Source of the DNA: Mytilus galloprovincialis
Taxonomy: Eukaryota; Mollusca; Bivalvia; Mytilida; Mytilidae
Direction of reading: 5' to 3'
DNA: 64,000 nt
Assembly: GCF_965363235.1 (NCBI RefSeq)
Contig: NC_134846.1
Coordinates: 56,719,121 to 56,783,120 of the forward strand
Below the pieces are notes generated by a model that had not been told where the DNA came from, did no database searches, and saw nothing but the letters and a program-made list of their open reading frames with translations. Shown here in pieces: positions 44,368 through 56,280 of this stretch (positions are counted from its first letter, which is position 1; each line of letters starts with the position of its first letter). Position numbers and translations under genes: made by a program.

Positions 44368-45472
44368 GCCTCGGTCACACCTTACCGGATAGCTCGAACG
44401 GACGCCTAACGGATAACTTTTTTTTCAATTAGTTCATGTCCGTTAGACGTCCGTTCTTATCCGTTAGACGTCCTTCCATATCCGTTGCATGTCCGTGAGG
44501 CGTACGTTTTATCCGTCGACGTCCGTTCTGTCCGGTGGAAAATTTTGAGCATGTTTAAAACTTTGAACGGACGTCCAATGGATAAAATGTCCGTTGAACG
44601 TCCGTTAGGCGTACGTTTTATCCGTTGACGTCCGTTTTGTCCGGTGGAAAATTTTGAGCATGTTCAAAACTTTGAACGGACGTCCAACGGATAAAACGTC
44701 TGTTGAACGTCCGTTAGGCGTCCGTTTTGTACGGTACTCGTCCGTTTCGTTTCCGTTTTGTATCTGTTACGTGTCCGTTATACATCCGTTGGAGGTCTGG
44801 CAGATAAATTCACCAACGGACTTCTACCGGACGTTTAACGGATAAAACGGATGTTGAACGGATGAGAAACGGACTTCTACCGGACGTACATGTATAACGG
44901 ATAAAACGGATGATGAACGGATCTGAAACGGATAAATGTCAATTGAAAATTTTGCAATTGAAATGCTGCAATTGGTATTGGTATGTCAGATTTCTTAAGG
45001 TTCATGAATTCTTATTATTCATAATCGATCTTAAGAGTATAGACACGTCTTCACAAGCAAGCAGTTCATATTCAGGGCAGACACTGTCCTTTGGGGAATT
45101 TTGAAGAACAATCCAAAACCAGTAACTCAGAAACATTTTGAATATTAATGCAATTTACATGTTTTATTATTGTCGCCTTTAATATTTCCGTATATCTTGT
45201 TCATCCGTTTCATCCGGTACGCTTCCGTTAGGTGTCCTTTTTATGCGGTACTCGTCCGTTGGATGTATGTTCGACATCCGTTCTGTCCGGTACGTGTCCG
45301 TTTCTCGTACGTTGCATATCTGGTGTGTGTCCGTTATGCATCCGTTACACGTCCGTTTTGTTTGGTCAATACATCAACGGACTCCCAACGGATAACAATG
45401 TTGTCAACGGACAACTTTTATTTTCATCCGTTAGGTGTCCGTTCGTGCTATCCGGTAAGGTGTGACCGAGGC
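44368..45472. mobile_element. Quasi-palindromic MITE built of TCCGTTxGACG words
   Basis: Ends GCCTCGGTCACACCTTACCG and CGGTAAGGTGTGACCGAGGC. The interior is made of degenerate TATCCGTTAGACGTCCGTT words that switch orientation several times. Block C's left copy (near 4,218) lacks it and shows the site CTGTAAAC; the filled site has TA on both sides. The several 60-113 codon frames are word translations, not genes. A non-repetitive core lies at 44,940-45,180. Confidence 0.9.
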
Positions 45473-46460
45473 TTAAACAATCGAATGTATAAATTTAGTT
45501 CCATGTTATAACTAGTTTTGATACTTTCAACCACATATGCAATTGCAGTTTTTTAGTTCAGGTGTTACATATATCTGTCATTAACATTTACAGCTGATAA
45601 AATTGAATAACAATATGGTGGCAAACAGCGTTTTCTTGTTTTGTTTTGTTTTGTGTTTTTGTTTTTTATTCAATCATTAAACCGTTTCTTGAGTTTATGT
45701 GCTGGTTCTTTTTTGCCTTTTTTGTTTGGTTTTGTGTGTGTGATGTTTGGTTACCGTAAAATTGTTTGATACATTAAAAGTGTGGCGAAAGATACAAACG
45801 GGATATTCAAACTCATAATTTGAAAACAAATTGACAATGCTATGACAAAAAACGAAAACGAACAAATTAATCTAGACAAATAATATACAAAACAAAACAT
45901 GGAAAACTAAAGACTGAGCGACAATTATCCAACCAAATTTAAAGTGGTATACCACTAATTAAGATAAGTGGTACAACGCTAATAGATACCTTTCCTCATG
46001 TTCTTGAGTAACATTTTGTTGATAATTCACTTCCTATTTTACTTTCCATTATGTTTTGTTGAACAAAATAAATACTATCGACCTTTCTTGATATAAAGCA
46101 AACTTTACACGGCATTTGTTTATTTAAATATTAGTGATTTTAAGATCTTTGTAAATATTTTAACCTAACACAACACATGACTTTCCCTTTGAGGTCACAC
46201 TGCAGATGACCTCCACTTTGACACTTGACAAAGCCAGTGACATACTTTCGTGCAACAAAACATTATAAATAAAAACAAATAACGAAGGTGCAATAGACAT
46301 GACTTTTGTATTCAATATATTTTAAAATAATCTAAATAAAGCTGAAGACTTGTTAAGAATGTATTACATGTATTACTTTTCAATATAAAAAATGAACACG
46401 GCATTTGTTTGTTTGAATGTTAGTGATTTTAAGATTTTTGTAAATATTTTAACCTGTAGC
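45473..46460 (+). repeat. Segmental duplication, block C (right copy)
   Basis: Continues the match to 4,218-5,000, including GTTCAGGTGTTACATATATC and GAGTAACATTTTGTTGATAA. The 3' part carries the ~200-bp repeat of 24.4-25.1 kb. Confidence 0.85.
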
Positions 46461-46582
46461 AGGTGAGTAATTTGGCCGAGTAGTTTAACGATGCCTATTA
46501 TTCCATTGCAAGTTGATTTTGATAGCCAAATCAATATTTGATTGGTTGAAACAATTACACGTGACGTCGAACAAAACATCAA

Positions 46583-46639
46583 ATTCCCCTCTGAGTATTA
46601 TATTCCCCTCTGAGTATCATATTCCCCTCTGAACGTCAG
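46583..46639. repeat. Three 19-bp units ATTCCCCTCTGAGTAT
   Basis: ATTCCCCTCTGA occurs at 46,583, 46,602 and 46,621, exactly 19 bases apart. Not coding. Confidence 0.9.
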
Positions 46640-46868
46640 GATTGACATATGCGACGTTACCCGCGGTTAATGTTTAAATAAAATATTTTGATAACGTTTA
46701 TTTTAACAATTATTTCAAATCTAAAAACAAATAGAAAAGAATAAATAATTAATAAACTTATCATTGTGTATGGTGTGTTTAGTTATAAAACGAAAACGAA
46801 TAAAAAAACTGTGTAAATTTTATATTCATAAGTAAAAAAAAAAGTATAGGCAGTGGAATAAAACATTC

Positions 46869-47000
46869 ATTTCCCTTGGCTTCGTGAGATATAAAGATTT
46901 GTTAACCCTCGAAATTCATATTTTCCTCGGGCGATGCCCTCGTGAAATATGATATTTCTTGGGTGAACAAATCTTCATATTTGCCTTAGGCACGGGAAAT
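46869..47000. repeat. Imperfect palindrome, ~130 bp
   Basis: Left arm begins ATTTCCCTTGGC and contains AAGATTTGTTAACCC; right arm contains GGGTGAACAAATCTT and ends GGCACGGGAAAT. Centre near CGGGCGATGCCCTCG. It may fold as RNA or be a foldback element. Confidence 0.75.
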
Positions 47001-48709
47001 AAATGTATAATATTCAATGCATGCCCGGTTTTATTTAACAATGGTTGATTATTCGCGCTGGGGTATTTCGTCAAGGCTGAATCCGCATACATTGTTCTGA
47101 ATGAATGAACGAAACGAATAAAAACTAAAGGAATGATAATTACATTTGAACACATTTACACTTCAACAATTAAGACCAATAATAATGCGCCGAACTATTT
47201 AATGTTTAAACCCAAGATTCCATAAATATTGAGGCACACTTTTGACACTGTTCAGCAGATTTTAATGAAATAGCTAACCAAATGACACGCTGCAAAATTT
47301 AAGGCATACACTAAAAGGTATCAGTATTTTTTGCAGTCCAATGTTAATGTGAGGCTTATATGTTGCCTTTTTCAGATGTGCGGAGCTTTGTTCCGTATAT
47401 GCTGCTTTAATTTTCAATGTTCCAAAAAACCATTAAACGGCTATTTTGGTTTACATTTTCTGTTCAGCTACATATTGATCCTTTTAACAAATATCTTATT
47501 ATTTATATCTGTCAACTTTTGTTCTACTACTGAATAGACGTTTTAAATAGAGAACAACAAAAAACAATACTTCAAGAAAAAGTAAATAACTAATGTCAAC
47601 TTATACAGGCAATTTAGATCACATTTCATGAATTTAGTTAGCATGAATATCAATAATGTGGTCATTTTTATAAATTTCCTGTTTACAAAACTTTACATTT
47701 TTCGAAAAAACTAAGGATTTTCTTATCCCAGGCATAGATTACCTTAGCCGTATTTGGCACAACGTTTTGAAATTTTGAATCCCCAATGCTCTTCAACTTT
47801 GTACTTGTTTGGCTTTATAAATATTTTGATATGAGCGTCACTGATCGAGTCTTATGTAGACGAAACGCGCGTCTAGCGTACTAAGTTATAATCCTTGTAC
47901 CTTTGACTAATTATATACAACTAAATCAACTTAGATATGAGTATAATCTTTCATTAGTAACTAAAGGGAACATGTAAAATTAATGATATACTTTTTCTTT
48001 TGCGTGTGTGTACGGGGTTCGTTCTCCCAATTCTTCAGTGTATAAAGTAAGGATGCTTACTTTTATTGTAAGAAACCCTTATTTGAATAACTAGCTTCAT
48101 AGAACGCACAGTCACACTTATAAACCCAAAGGCTTTTATAAGTGGGTTTTCCTTTGCATAGCGACGTCCTTTAATGTTATTTATTTTATTTAGTACACTC
48201 AATATTCTATATTATAAAATTTATTAGAACATTCTATTTTTGTACATTTACATGGAATTGTACCGATGTGTTTGTAAGATTTAAAGGATTGTAAGGGTAA
48301 ACAGAGATCATGTTGTTAAATGTATTAAATTAAAATCAAGTAATATGCCATATGTTTTTATCAGTCATTTCCCTATCTGTAATACGAACATGTTCCTGAA
48401 GATTATTCATTTTGGAAACTTTCCATCTTTAATTCATGGGAAAGCAACACATACAATATTTCTATGGGCTTGTTATGATGCCACTGAAATTACAGAATCG
48501 TTGTTTAAATATAATAATCAATATAAGCATCCTGGTTTTTGATTTCCCTATTAAATTACTCTGTTCCAATTTAAATGGTATATTTTAAATGACAGTTTTG
48601 GCATGAGCAAATTTGATTGAGCAGACAACTAATCAATGTTAAACTTTTCTGCTGCTTCTGATAAATAAGTTTTAATTTGTTATTTGATTTTAAGTTGGAA
48701 GAACATAGG
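47001..48709. repeat. Gene-free stretch with dispersed repeat R2
   Basis: 47,735-47,905 reads GCTCTTCAACTTTGTACTTG, GAGTCTTATGTAGACGAAAC, GCGCGTCTAGCGTAC, a sequence I remember as widespread in mussels; a worn inverted relative occurs at 59,200-59,285. The rest is AT-rich, with frames of 65-69 codons without motifs. Confidence 0.65.
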
Positions 48710-48758
48710 ATGATGATGATACCGATATTGTTACTTCTGTTAATCTGTGGCTATGAAG
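48710..48758 (+). CDS. First exon of a secreted or membrane protein: signal peptide
   Basis: ATG repeated three times at 48,710 opens MMMIPILLLLLICGYE, a short hydrophobic signal peptide. It ends at a good donor, G|GTAAGG (48,759). The split codon G|CT joins to the exon at 49,671, so the two exons are in phase. The 912-bp intron between them has no other coding content. Which of the three Met codons is used cannot be told. Support is the matched splice sites, phase and signal-peptide character; no homolog is recognised. Confidence 0.6.
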
Positions 48759-49670
48759 GTAAGGAATTAAAATCTTAGTTTACTCTGCATAACAAGTGCA
48801 TACTTTATTTAATAGCATACACGGCCATTTGATAATTTTAAACACATGCTATAGAAATGAAAACAACACGTTATAAACGGCATGCGTTCGAAGCTCTTTC
48901 CTAAATTCACCTTACTCGGGAATGCTTATAACGGAATATTAGACAGCCAAGAAAGTATAATATAAACAGGTGAAAGGCTATATAACCATACAGGACCTAA
49001 TAAAATAGCCAAATTTATCTAAAGTCATCTTTGCCCGATGGAGTTGAAACCTTAGTGTCTTTATATGTATTACCTATTAACTACTTGTTGACTGCTCCGA
49101 CATTGTGGTAGATTGGTTGGTTCTTCTGTACTTCCAATTAACATGTGATGATGTATTTGTTGTTGACTGCTCTGAATATTTGGTAGTTTGGTTGGTTGTT
49201 TAAATAACATATGAGATGTTTATTTTAGTCTTTTATTGTCTTAACCTCAAAATTGCATTTCTTTTGAAGCAATTTGTGGTTGATGATACAGTGTGATCTT
49301 CAAATGTGTTATTTGAATTTGAACTAGATTACGGACTACATTACTACAAATTCGCGCCATGATTTTTCTATTTGAAAAATATTCGTTACTTTTTGTAAAA
49401 TATTGAATCTGAATCTGAATCTTTTATATTTCATCTGGCATAATTCGTTTAGGAACAATTCTTTCCGTAATTGCTTTAATTAGGCAGCAATAAACTCATC
49501 ATAGAAATATAATTTTGACGCTAGACGCTAGTGTCAACCCAAAAGGCTCATTAACGACGCTCGAATTAATCAATTAATAAAATTTGATTAAATATTCTTA
49601 ATTATGCTTGTTTAAGGTAATGTTTTGTTTTTTTTTAAAGTATTGTTAAAATATATAATTTATTTTATAG

Positions 49671-49975
49671 CTGAAATACAACTGCCAGGAGGTCATAAGA
49701 TTAAAGTGTTTGAGGGCAACACAACAAAAGTCATAGTCTCATTCACAAAAACAGACCCAGAGCTTCTTACAGCAGTGATCAACTCTGATATAAATATTGT
49801 CATTAACGGAACGATAAATACTTTACATAAAAATGGTTCCTTTGATATAGCGCCCTCAGACATCAACACGTTAGATTATGGGACTTACAGGATCGAATTC
49901 CATCTGTATGGCAATGGTAGTTCTGAACAAGTAGACGCTGCTTTATTCTATGAGAAATTTCTCTCAGGATTAACG
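49671..49975 (+). CDS. Second exon: Ig-like extracellular domain without cysteines
   Basis: TATTTTATAG acceptor, 305 bp, GTAAGA donor. With the preceding exon it gives 102 codons in this part. The protein reads GGHKIKVFEGNTTKVIVSF, then INSDINIVINGTI and SDINTLDYGTYRIEF. The EG-N early turn, alternating hydrophobic strands and the D-x-G-x-Y motif (LDYGTY) match the F strand of an Ig V/I-set domain. The usual disulfide cysteines are absent. There are four N-glycosylation sequons (NTT, NGT, NGS, NGS). Later exons must exist but were not found; the frame that reads through the donor to 50,125 is intronic. Likely an immune- or adhesion-type surface or secreted protein; function unknown. Confidence 0.6.
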
Positions 49976-50108
49976 GTAAGACAATTCATTTATTTTCAAT
50001 CATTCAGAAAAAAATGTCGTACTAAGTATACAAAATTATGGCATACTTTACTTCCATCCATTTTATTAAGTTTTTCGTTCCTTCCCTCTTTGACAACACA
50101 TGTATATG

Positions 50109-51866
50109 TTACAGGCATTTTCTAAATTTAGGCATTTTGTAAAATGACTGACTTTTTTTGAAATTTATAAACAACATTCCACAAACTACCTGTTCAGTTT
50201 CAGGCAATTTGAAGAAGAATAATATCATTGAGTTGTATATGAAAAAAAATGGAAAAAAAAACAATATCTTGCAAAGAAAATAACTAATGGTTCGGTATAT
50301 AGAGATAATCTATTTTCCAAAAACCAGCTGGGAAGGTTTGTATATCATATGGAGTGTTCTTTTTAGTGAAACTACGTTAAGTATGTACTCACTCTGTATT
50401 TCAGATAGTAAATGTATGATTATTTTGACTAAATGACAGGAGGAACAATTGTTCTTTCAACAGATTCTAAACAATAAAGTGAAACATATGAAACAGAGAA
50501 AAAGAGGTTTGTTTATAATTGACCGATTGTTTGCTTTCAATAGGATATATGGCATCTACTTTTTATGATGAGAATGATGTGGTTATAGTTCATGTGGGTA
50601 TTCTCTGTAGTGGAGTATTCTGGATAAAGGACAGGAATTACGACTGCCGCTTGCCCATCTATAGCATGGGTTTCGCTATACAAATCGGTTTATGGTTGTG
50701 ATGCCAATATATGAGTATCTTTATATTCACTGCCTCAAGTGATCTCTAGTTATAGAAGCACCATTATAGGCAGATTAGTCCAGTCAATCTAGCATAAATT
50801 TGACCCTAACCCGGAAGTAATTGCATCAGAAGATTTTAAAGTTTTAATCTTTAGCATTATATCCCAAATATACACAGAAAAAAGTCCTCTAACTTGAGAA
50901 AGACTAAAAAAAATCCCCATTTAAAATTCCTATGGAGAATTGCATTGAAAAAGGAGATAACTCTAAAACAAAAAGGGAGAAACCTGTATTTCGTAATTCA
51001 TTTGTTGACCATTTATTGACTTTTTTCAACATGTCAAGGTAAAGAATCTCAAATTTGATAAAAAATAATTAAGCATGTATTCTTCTTTTTGTGGTTGGTC
51101 GTTACAGACAAACGTTCACGTAAATTGTCCCAGTCAATGGATGAATTTAATGAGTCAATCAATAGCCACAGCCACACTGTTTTGAATTTCATTCTATAAA
51201 CAATACCAAATTTTCACATTATTTTTTTCAAAAAAGTTACAAAGCTTCAAATTTGCAATTTCTTTAATGAAAAATGCACAAACAAAAAAAATACCCATAA
51301 CACTTTAGTTTTGTACATTTCATTAGCAAAACATTATATAATTTAGTCAAATACAAACTTATAACCCCATCAAAGTATCATACTTTACATAAATTTCAAG
51401 AAAAACAACCAAAAACTGACCAAAAAAGACTCATTCTTGTAAGAGTTATCTCCCCTTCCAATGTTAATTTACATAGGAAATTAATAATGCTGATTTTGAG
51501 TTTTCCTTAAGTTAGATTTTATGGGACTTTTTCTGTGGATATAAAGGACATAATGCTATAGATTAGAACTAAAACATTTTCTGTTGCAATTAGTTTGAGG
51601 TTAAATCTTAGTTTGACTGGACAAGATCTGATTCACTGAGTTCAGTCCGGTTAAAGCTATTAGCCAAAAGATACAAGTCAAACTAATCATAATAATGTAA
51701 TTTAAATCTTTTGTAAAATGCCTTTCAATTTTTTCAAACAATTTGTAAAAAGCCTAGAAAAATTAGCCATTATGTATAATGACTATATATTGCAGGAAAT
51801 ATTCTAGAAAAAGCATACAGTTTTCAGGCAATCTACAAAATGCCTTAATTTAGAAAATGCCTGTAA
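50109..51866. mobile_element. TIR element, 1.76 kb, in the intron of the Ig-like gene
   Basis: Left end TTACAGGCATTTTCTAAATT and right end AATTTAGAAAATGCCTGTAA are inverted repeats, extending inward over AGGCATTTTGTA with few mismatches. No transposase frame. It carries a smaller foldback. The 60-codon frame at 50,519-50,701 (MASTFYDENDVVIVHVGIL) has an AATAG acceptor-like site but no recognised motif. Confidence 0.8.
50779..51621. mobile_element. Foldback element, 843 bp, nested
   Basis: Ends TCCAGTCAATCTAGC and its partner TTAGTTTGACTGGA; the arms continue inward for over 100 bp (TTTAATCTTTAGCATTATAT pairs with ATAATGCTATAGATTAGAAC; GAGATAACTC pairs with GAGTTATCTC). Non-coding centre. Confidence 0.8.
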
Positions 51867-53008
51867 TTATAATTAACATATACAAACCATGTGAACCATG
51901 TGTACCATGCTACGGATACAACGTGTACTTTGATGACAGTGTGACAGTGTAAAAAAAAAAGACGAAACGGCCAAAAACTGTCTATATTAATTAACAGTTT
52001 GTGGGCTTAAGTATTCGTCACTTAGTATGTTTTTCTATATACTTCATATAAAACATAAAAACATATTGTTGGTCCTTTTTGGTAAATACAAGTATTATGT
52101 TTCGTTTAGGAATTTGCTATATATTTTAACCTAACTAAACTGTAAACAATATTATACAAGTTAACATCAGCAAAAATAACAAAACATATTTTTGACAAAA
52201 TTATGACCAAGTAGACAATTCTTCTTTAGACTAGTACTCTGCTTCTTAAAACATCTGGTTTGTAAAAATCCAACCATGAATGCAATATTTTGGCTGTTGA
52301 GAAAAAAGAGTTTGTATATGTAATAAAGCAAAACATTAAAAGGTGCCAAATACTTTTAGTTTCGCACTGTACTTGCATAAGGATGATACAATCTGTAAGG
52401 GAAGATATAAAATAAGCAAGCATTGAATACCAGCATATTTGTTAATATTGGCCTACCATATCGCAACCGGTATCTATTTTTCGAGTACTGAAATATCTTA
52501 AATGGTAATTATTAGTAACATAATCATTATTTGTATTTTATATTTTCAAACGAGCTAATGCATCATCTGACATTGAATAAAATTTTAGCATAACTATATG
52601 AGAATCTTCTTAGTTACTGAAGAGTCAAACTTGACATTTATCTTTGCAACTAAACAAATTCGACAAGAATTTTTGCTACTGAAAAGAAACCTCCTTGGCA
52701 TGTTATTGCATTAGACAAGGAACATTTAACTCGGATTTTGTCAGACTTGTTTCTTGTGTGAAAATGTTATTTTCAATTTTTTTCATGTATTTTGTGTTTT
52801 ATACACTGAATTACAACGTGACAATTAAATGTTACTTCAGTACATGATACCGATTGAAATCTCCAATGTGATATGTGATGTGTCAAGTGAAATGTGACAC
52901 CTAGTTATACGACGAGTGATACATGTTGGTGAGTTTGCAGATGTAATTACCAATCCTTATTGTCACATTTGGTTTATGAAAAGTGCGTATCAATTTACAT
53001 ATGATGTT
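51867..53008. other. Gene-free AT-rich stretch
   Basis: No recognisable exon. Short minus frames at 52,167-52,423 have no motif. A GTGATATGTGATGTGTCAAG near-repeat occurs around 52,870. Confidence 0.5.
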
Positions 53009-53162
53009 TTAAAAGAATTGGTGTCCCCCTGTACCAACGAACCTGTTTTGGTGGTTATGATTTGCGTCATAAGTAACTTTTCCTTTGTATTCTAGTATCT
53101 GTTCGTTCCGAAATTCCGGAGGTATTCTGATATCGTCATCTTTCATTGAGTCATAAATGAAA
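53009..53162 (-). CDS. Possible last exon of an unrecognised minus-strand gene
   Basis: On the minus strand TTTTTCCCCTACGTAG, a strong acceptor, leads into 50 codons ending at TAA (53,009-53,011). The protein reads FIYDSMKDDDIRIPPEF, then NEQILEYKGKVTYDANH and NRFVGTGGHQFF. It is charged and aromatic, with no known motif. The open frame extends upstream through the acceptor to 53,308, but that part looks intronic. Preceding exons would lie to the right and were not found. Could be chance. Confidence 0.35.
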
Positions 53163-54519
53163 CTACGTAGGGGAAAAATCCATTCGCATAAACGATAGAA
53201 AAGCTTTCCATGTGTTATATGTATGATCAAAGATCTTTGATGGATATGGCAATTTTGTGTTAAGCTGCAAGAAATGACGTATAAATTGGTATTCTGTTTT
53301 TGATGCATTTTTAAAGCATATCAAAAATGAAGATACTTTAGGAAAATAAATGAGCTTGTGAAGGAGCAAATAAAACCATAGTGAAAATAAAAATAAAACA
53401 AAGACTTTACAACAGGGAAAACTAAATATTGGGCAAGTCGAATACGTCCTCATACGACAGGTTTACTCGTGTTTACCTAATGTTCAAAAAGTTTCTGATC
53501 CGCTAGAAGCACACGTCGTCTTATGTATTGTTTAATCATTTGTAAATGTCAAATAAAAAAATTGCATCCCAAGGTAAGGTAAATACGGCATTGTGGTAAA
53601 AAAAATTTAAGTATCTCAGCTCATCTATGATATTGATATTCAGTTATAATTAGACAGAGCCTGTTACTCGTGTTGCTTTGAAGCTAAGTATTTAAGTTTT
53701 TTTTTCAAAAAATGTGTGCCTGAGTGGTAAGCTAAACTAAAATGTTTACAATACATGCAATAACAAAGACGCACTGTTGATACAATTTCATTATTTCGAT
53801 ACGTTTGTTTATCGAAGTTGGTAAACAGTCTTTCCAATATATTAGCCCTGTTATTCTGTCTAAATGTATGCCTTGTTTTTGTGTTTAAGAATACGAATTG
53901 TCGGGCATGCATAATTTCATTGTTTAATTTCCTCGTCAATTATACTTTTTATTCTGAAAGCAGGAGAAATAATAAGCTTCATAATTTGACCACTGAAATT
54001 ATTTGAATAGTAAAATTTTCAAAGACTTTCAAAATTATGTTTATTGTATTGATGCATTTGAACTGGTTGTTTAAATTTGGATACTTAGTGCAGAAAGGTA
54101 AAAAAAACGATTACCATGTCAAAATTAGGCTAGAATACAATGTCATAAAATAGCTATATCACGTATAGATGTTGGTCAACATGTCTTTATCCGAAAAGAC
54201 ATTTTAAACACATTAACGTCTTCGTAAAATATGTTTGTAGCAAGCAAATACTCATATTCAAATAAAAATAACAAGATTTCAAAAAGAGGTTTTGTTTGTA
54301 GTTTTTCATGTTTTATAGTAAATGTAATACATTTGAAAACATTATTCCAATTTGCAAAACAAAATTTCCAAAGTCTTAAACTGATATTTTGAAGTATTTA
54401 ATTTAGTAGACTTAAGATACTCTCCGATAGGCCACGGATCCCACAAATTCTCCTTTTTGGTAGGCGGGTGGAGGGTGGGGGTGTGAACAGATTTTGATTT
54501 GCATTTAGTGTTTCTTTTG
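53163..54519. other. Gene-free AT-rich stretch
   Basis: Short frames on both strands (for example 53,664-53,939 minus, 53,818-54,006 plus) lack recognisable motifs. A G-rich GGCGGGTGGAGGGTGGGGG word lies at 54,462-54,480. Confidence 0.5.
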
Positions 54520-54641
54520 TTTTGTTGTTTCCTCTTACAGTTGATGTGTTTCCCTCGGTTTTAGTTTGTTACCCGGATTCATTTCCTCTCAATCCATTAA
54601 TAACTTTTGAACTGCGGTATACTACTGTTGCCTTTATTTGA
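54520..54641 (+). repeat. Dispersed repeat R1, fragment
   Basis: GTTTCCCTCGGTTTTAGTTT and GCGGTATACTACTGTTGCC identify the 3' part of R1 in the same orientation as 22,205-22,452. Confidence 0.88.
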
Positions 54642-54675
54642 ATATTTTTCAAAAAAGAATTTGCTAAATTTTGTT

Positions 54676-55985
54676 AAAGGCAGACATAGAGGGAACAAGG
54701 AGCATGCGTACTCTTAGAATCGTAGAATTGGGAAAATTGGTTCATAAAATATTCATTTAAAAATATGTTGAATATTAACAAAACTCCATCAGTTAGATCA
54801 AATGTTAGTTTAATGTAATAAAATTCTACACTGATCGAAGGCTGCTATTGTGCATACAAAATGATGCATTATCTCTAACAATGATTCAATATGATTAATG
54901 TTTTATTTCAAAACTTATTATTAACATCGATCTAATTAGCACATTGCACCGACACCCAAACGTTTTAAAATAGTAAAACAACGTGTATTGGAATTTGTTT
55001 CTGTCAGCGAAATCATTAAAATTGAAATATAAGTTTCAAGCATCCTTAAAGATGGTAAATTTGTAAGTCAACATTTTACATCATTATCAGAACGTATAAA
55101 ATGAGTGATGTGGTATGATTGTCTATGAGACAACTCTCGCCGACGATACTTGAACAAAACAAATCGACAAAATATGTAAAAACGTCAAAAATATGGGTAC
55201 AGATTTTAATTTTCGACAATTTTGGAATATTTTACAAATAAAATGTGCTCAATGTCGTTAAAGACAGACATATAGGGATCATGGATCATGCGTACTCTTT
55301 TGCCGATCTTCTATGCTAAAATCATAGACCTTTTACAAATATAACTCTAAACGTTGGATTGTCAGACCCCCTTTCCAAAATCATAGATACCTATCCGCGT
55401 TTTACACTTAAGTAAATATTAGCTTTTGTGTTTTTGTGACCTCACTGTTACGTTGTTTTGTTTGTTTGTTTTTTTTTTGTTAGTGAGTTTATTGAATTTA
55501 TTCCTTGAATTAATGCACATTCTACTTTTATTTCATTATAAGAAAAGCAGCATTGGGAAAATAGGTCCTTAAAATATTCATTTACAAACACAAATAGGTT
55601 GAAAATTAACAAAACTCTTATCAGGTAGATCAAACGTTAGTTTAATGTAATGAAATTCTACACATTTAGAAGGCTGCTATTGTGAATGCAAAAATCATTT
55701 GTTATTTCTAACAATGATTCAATATGATAAATGCTTTATTTCAAAACTTATTATTTAAATGTTTTAACACCGATCTAATTGTGTAATTTAGATACTTTCT
55801 AGTACATTGCACTGAAGCTAAATGTTTTGAAATAGTAAAATAAAGTGTATTGGAATTTCTTTCAGACAGCAAAATCGTGAAAATTGAAATAATAATTTCA
55901 AGCATCCTTAAATGTTGGTAAATTTGTAAGTCAACATTTTACATCATTATCAGAACGTATAAAATGAAAAGATGTGGTATGATTT
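54676..55985. repeat. Tandem segmental duplication, two ~0.5-0.7-kb units
   Basis: 54,676-55,130 and 55,256-55,985 share AGGCTGCTATTGTG, AACAATGATTCAATATGAT, GGTAAATTTGTAAGTCAACA and TTATCAGAACGTATAAAATG in the same order. Both units end at an R3 start (TGATGTGGTATGATTG and AAGATGTGGTATGATTTCC), so R3 insertion probably predates the duplication. The second unit has extra DNA. No gene. Confidence 0.85.
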
Positions 55986-56280
55986 CCTAAAAGATTTTCC
56001 AACAGACACCAAACGAAAAAGAACTTAATAACTATAGGTCACCATACGGTAATGATCAGTGGGTAAAACCCCGACCGCATAGTCGGCTATATATAAAAGG
56101 CACCGAAATGACAAATGTTAACGAGAAAATCACGGCCTGATTTTTGTTCAAAATAATGGACAAAAACAAATATGATACATAGTAACAAGCGACGACCACT
56201 GAATTACAGACTCCTGACTTTGGACAGACGCATTCAGAATGTGGTGAGGTAAAATAGATTTAAGGCGCCAACCATTCCCC
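55974..56280 (-). repeat. Dispersed repeat R3, inverted copy
   Basis: GAAAAGATGTGGTATGATTT, CTATAGGTCACCATACGG, CCGACCGCATAGTCGG and ACTGAATTACAGACTCCTGA in order. Long copy in inverse orientation to 42,590. Confidence 0.82.

Noticed and set aside
45170..45511. 113- and 77-codon frames
   Set aside because: Produced by TCCGTT words of the MITE at 44.37-45.47 kb.
49976..50125. Read-through of the Ig-like exon to a 166-codon protein
   Set aside because: A consensus GTAAGA donor ends the exon and composition changes sharply after it; the extension is likely intronic.
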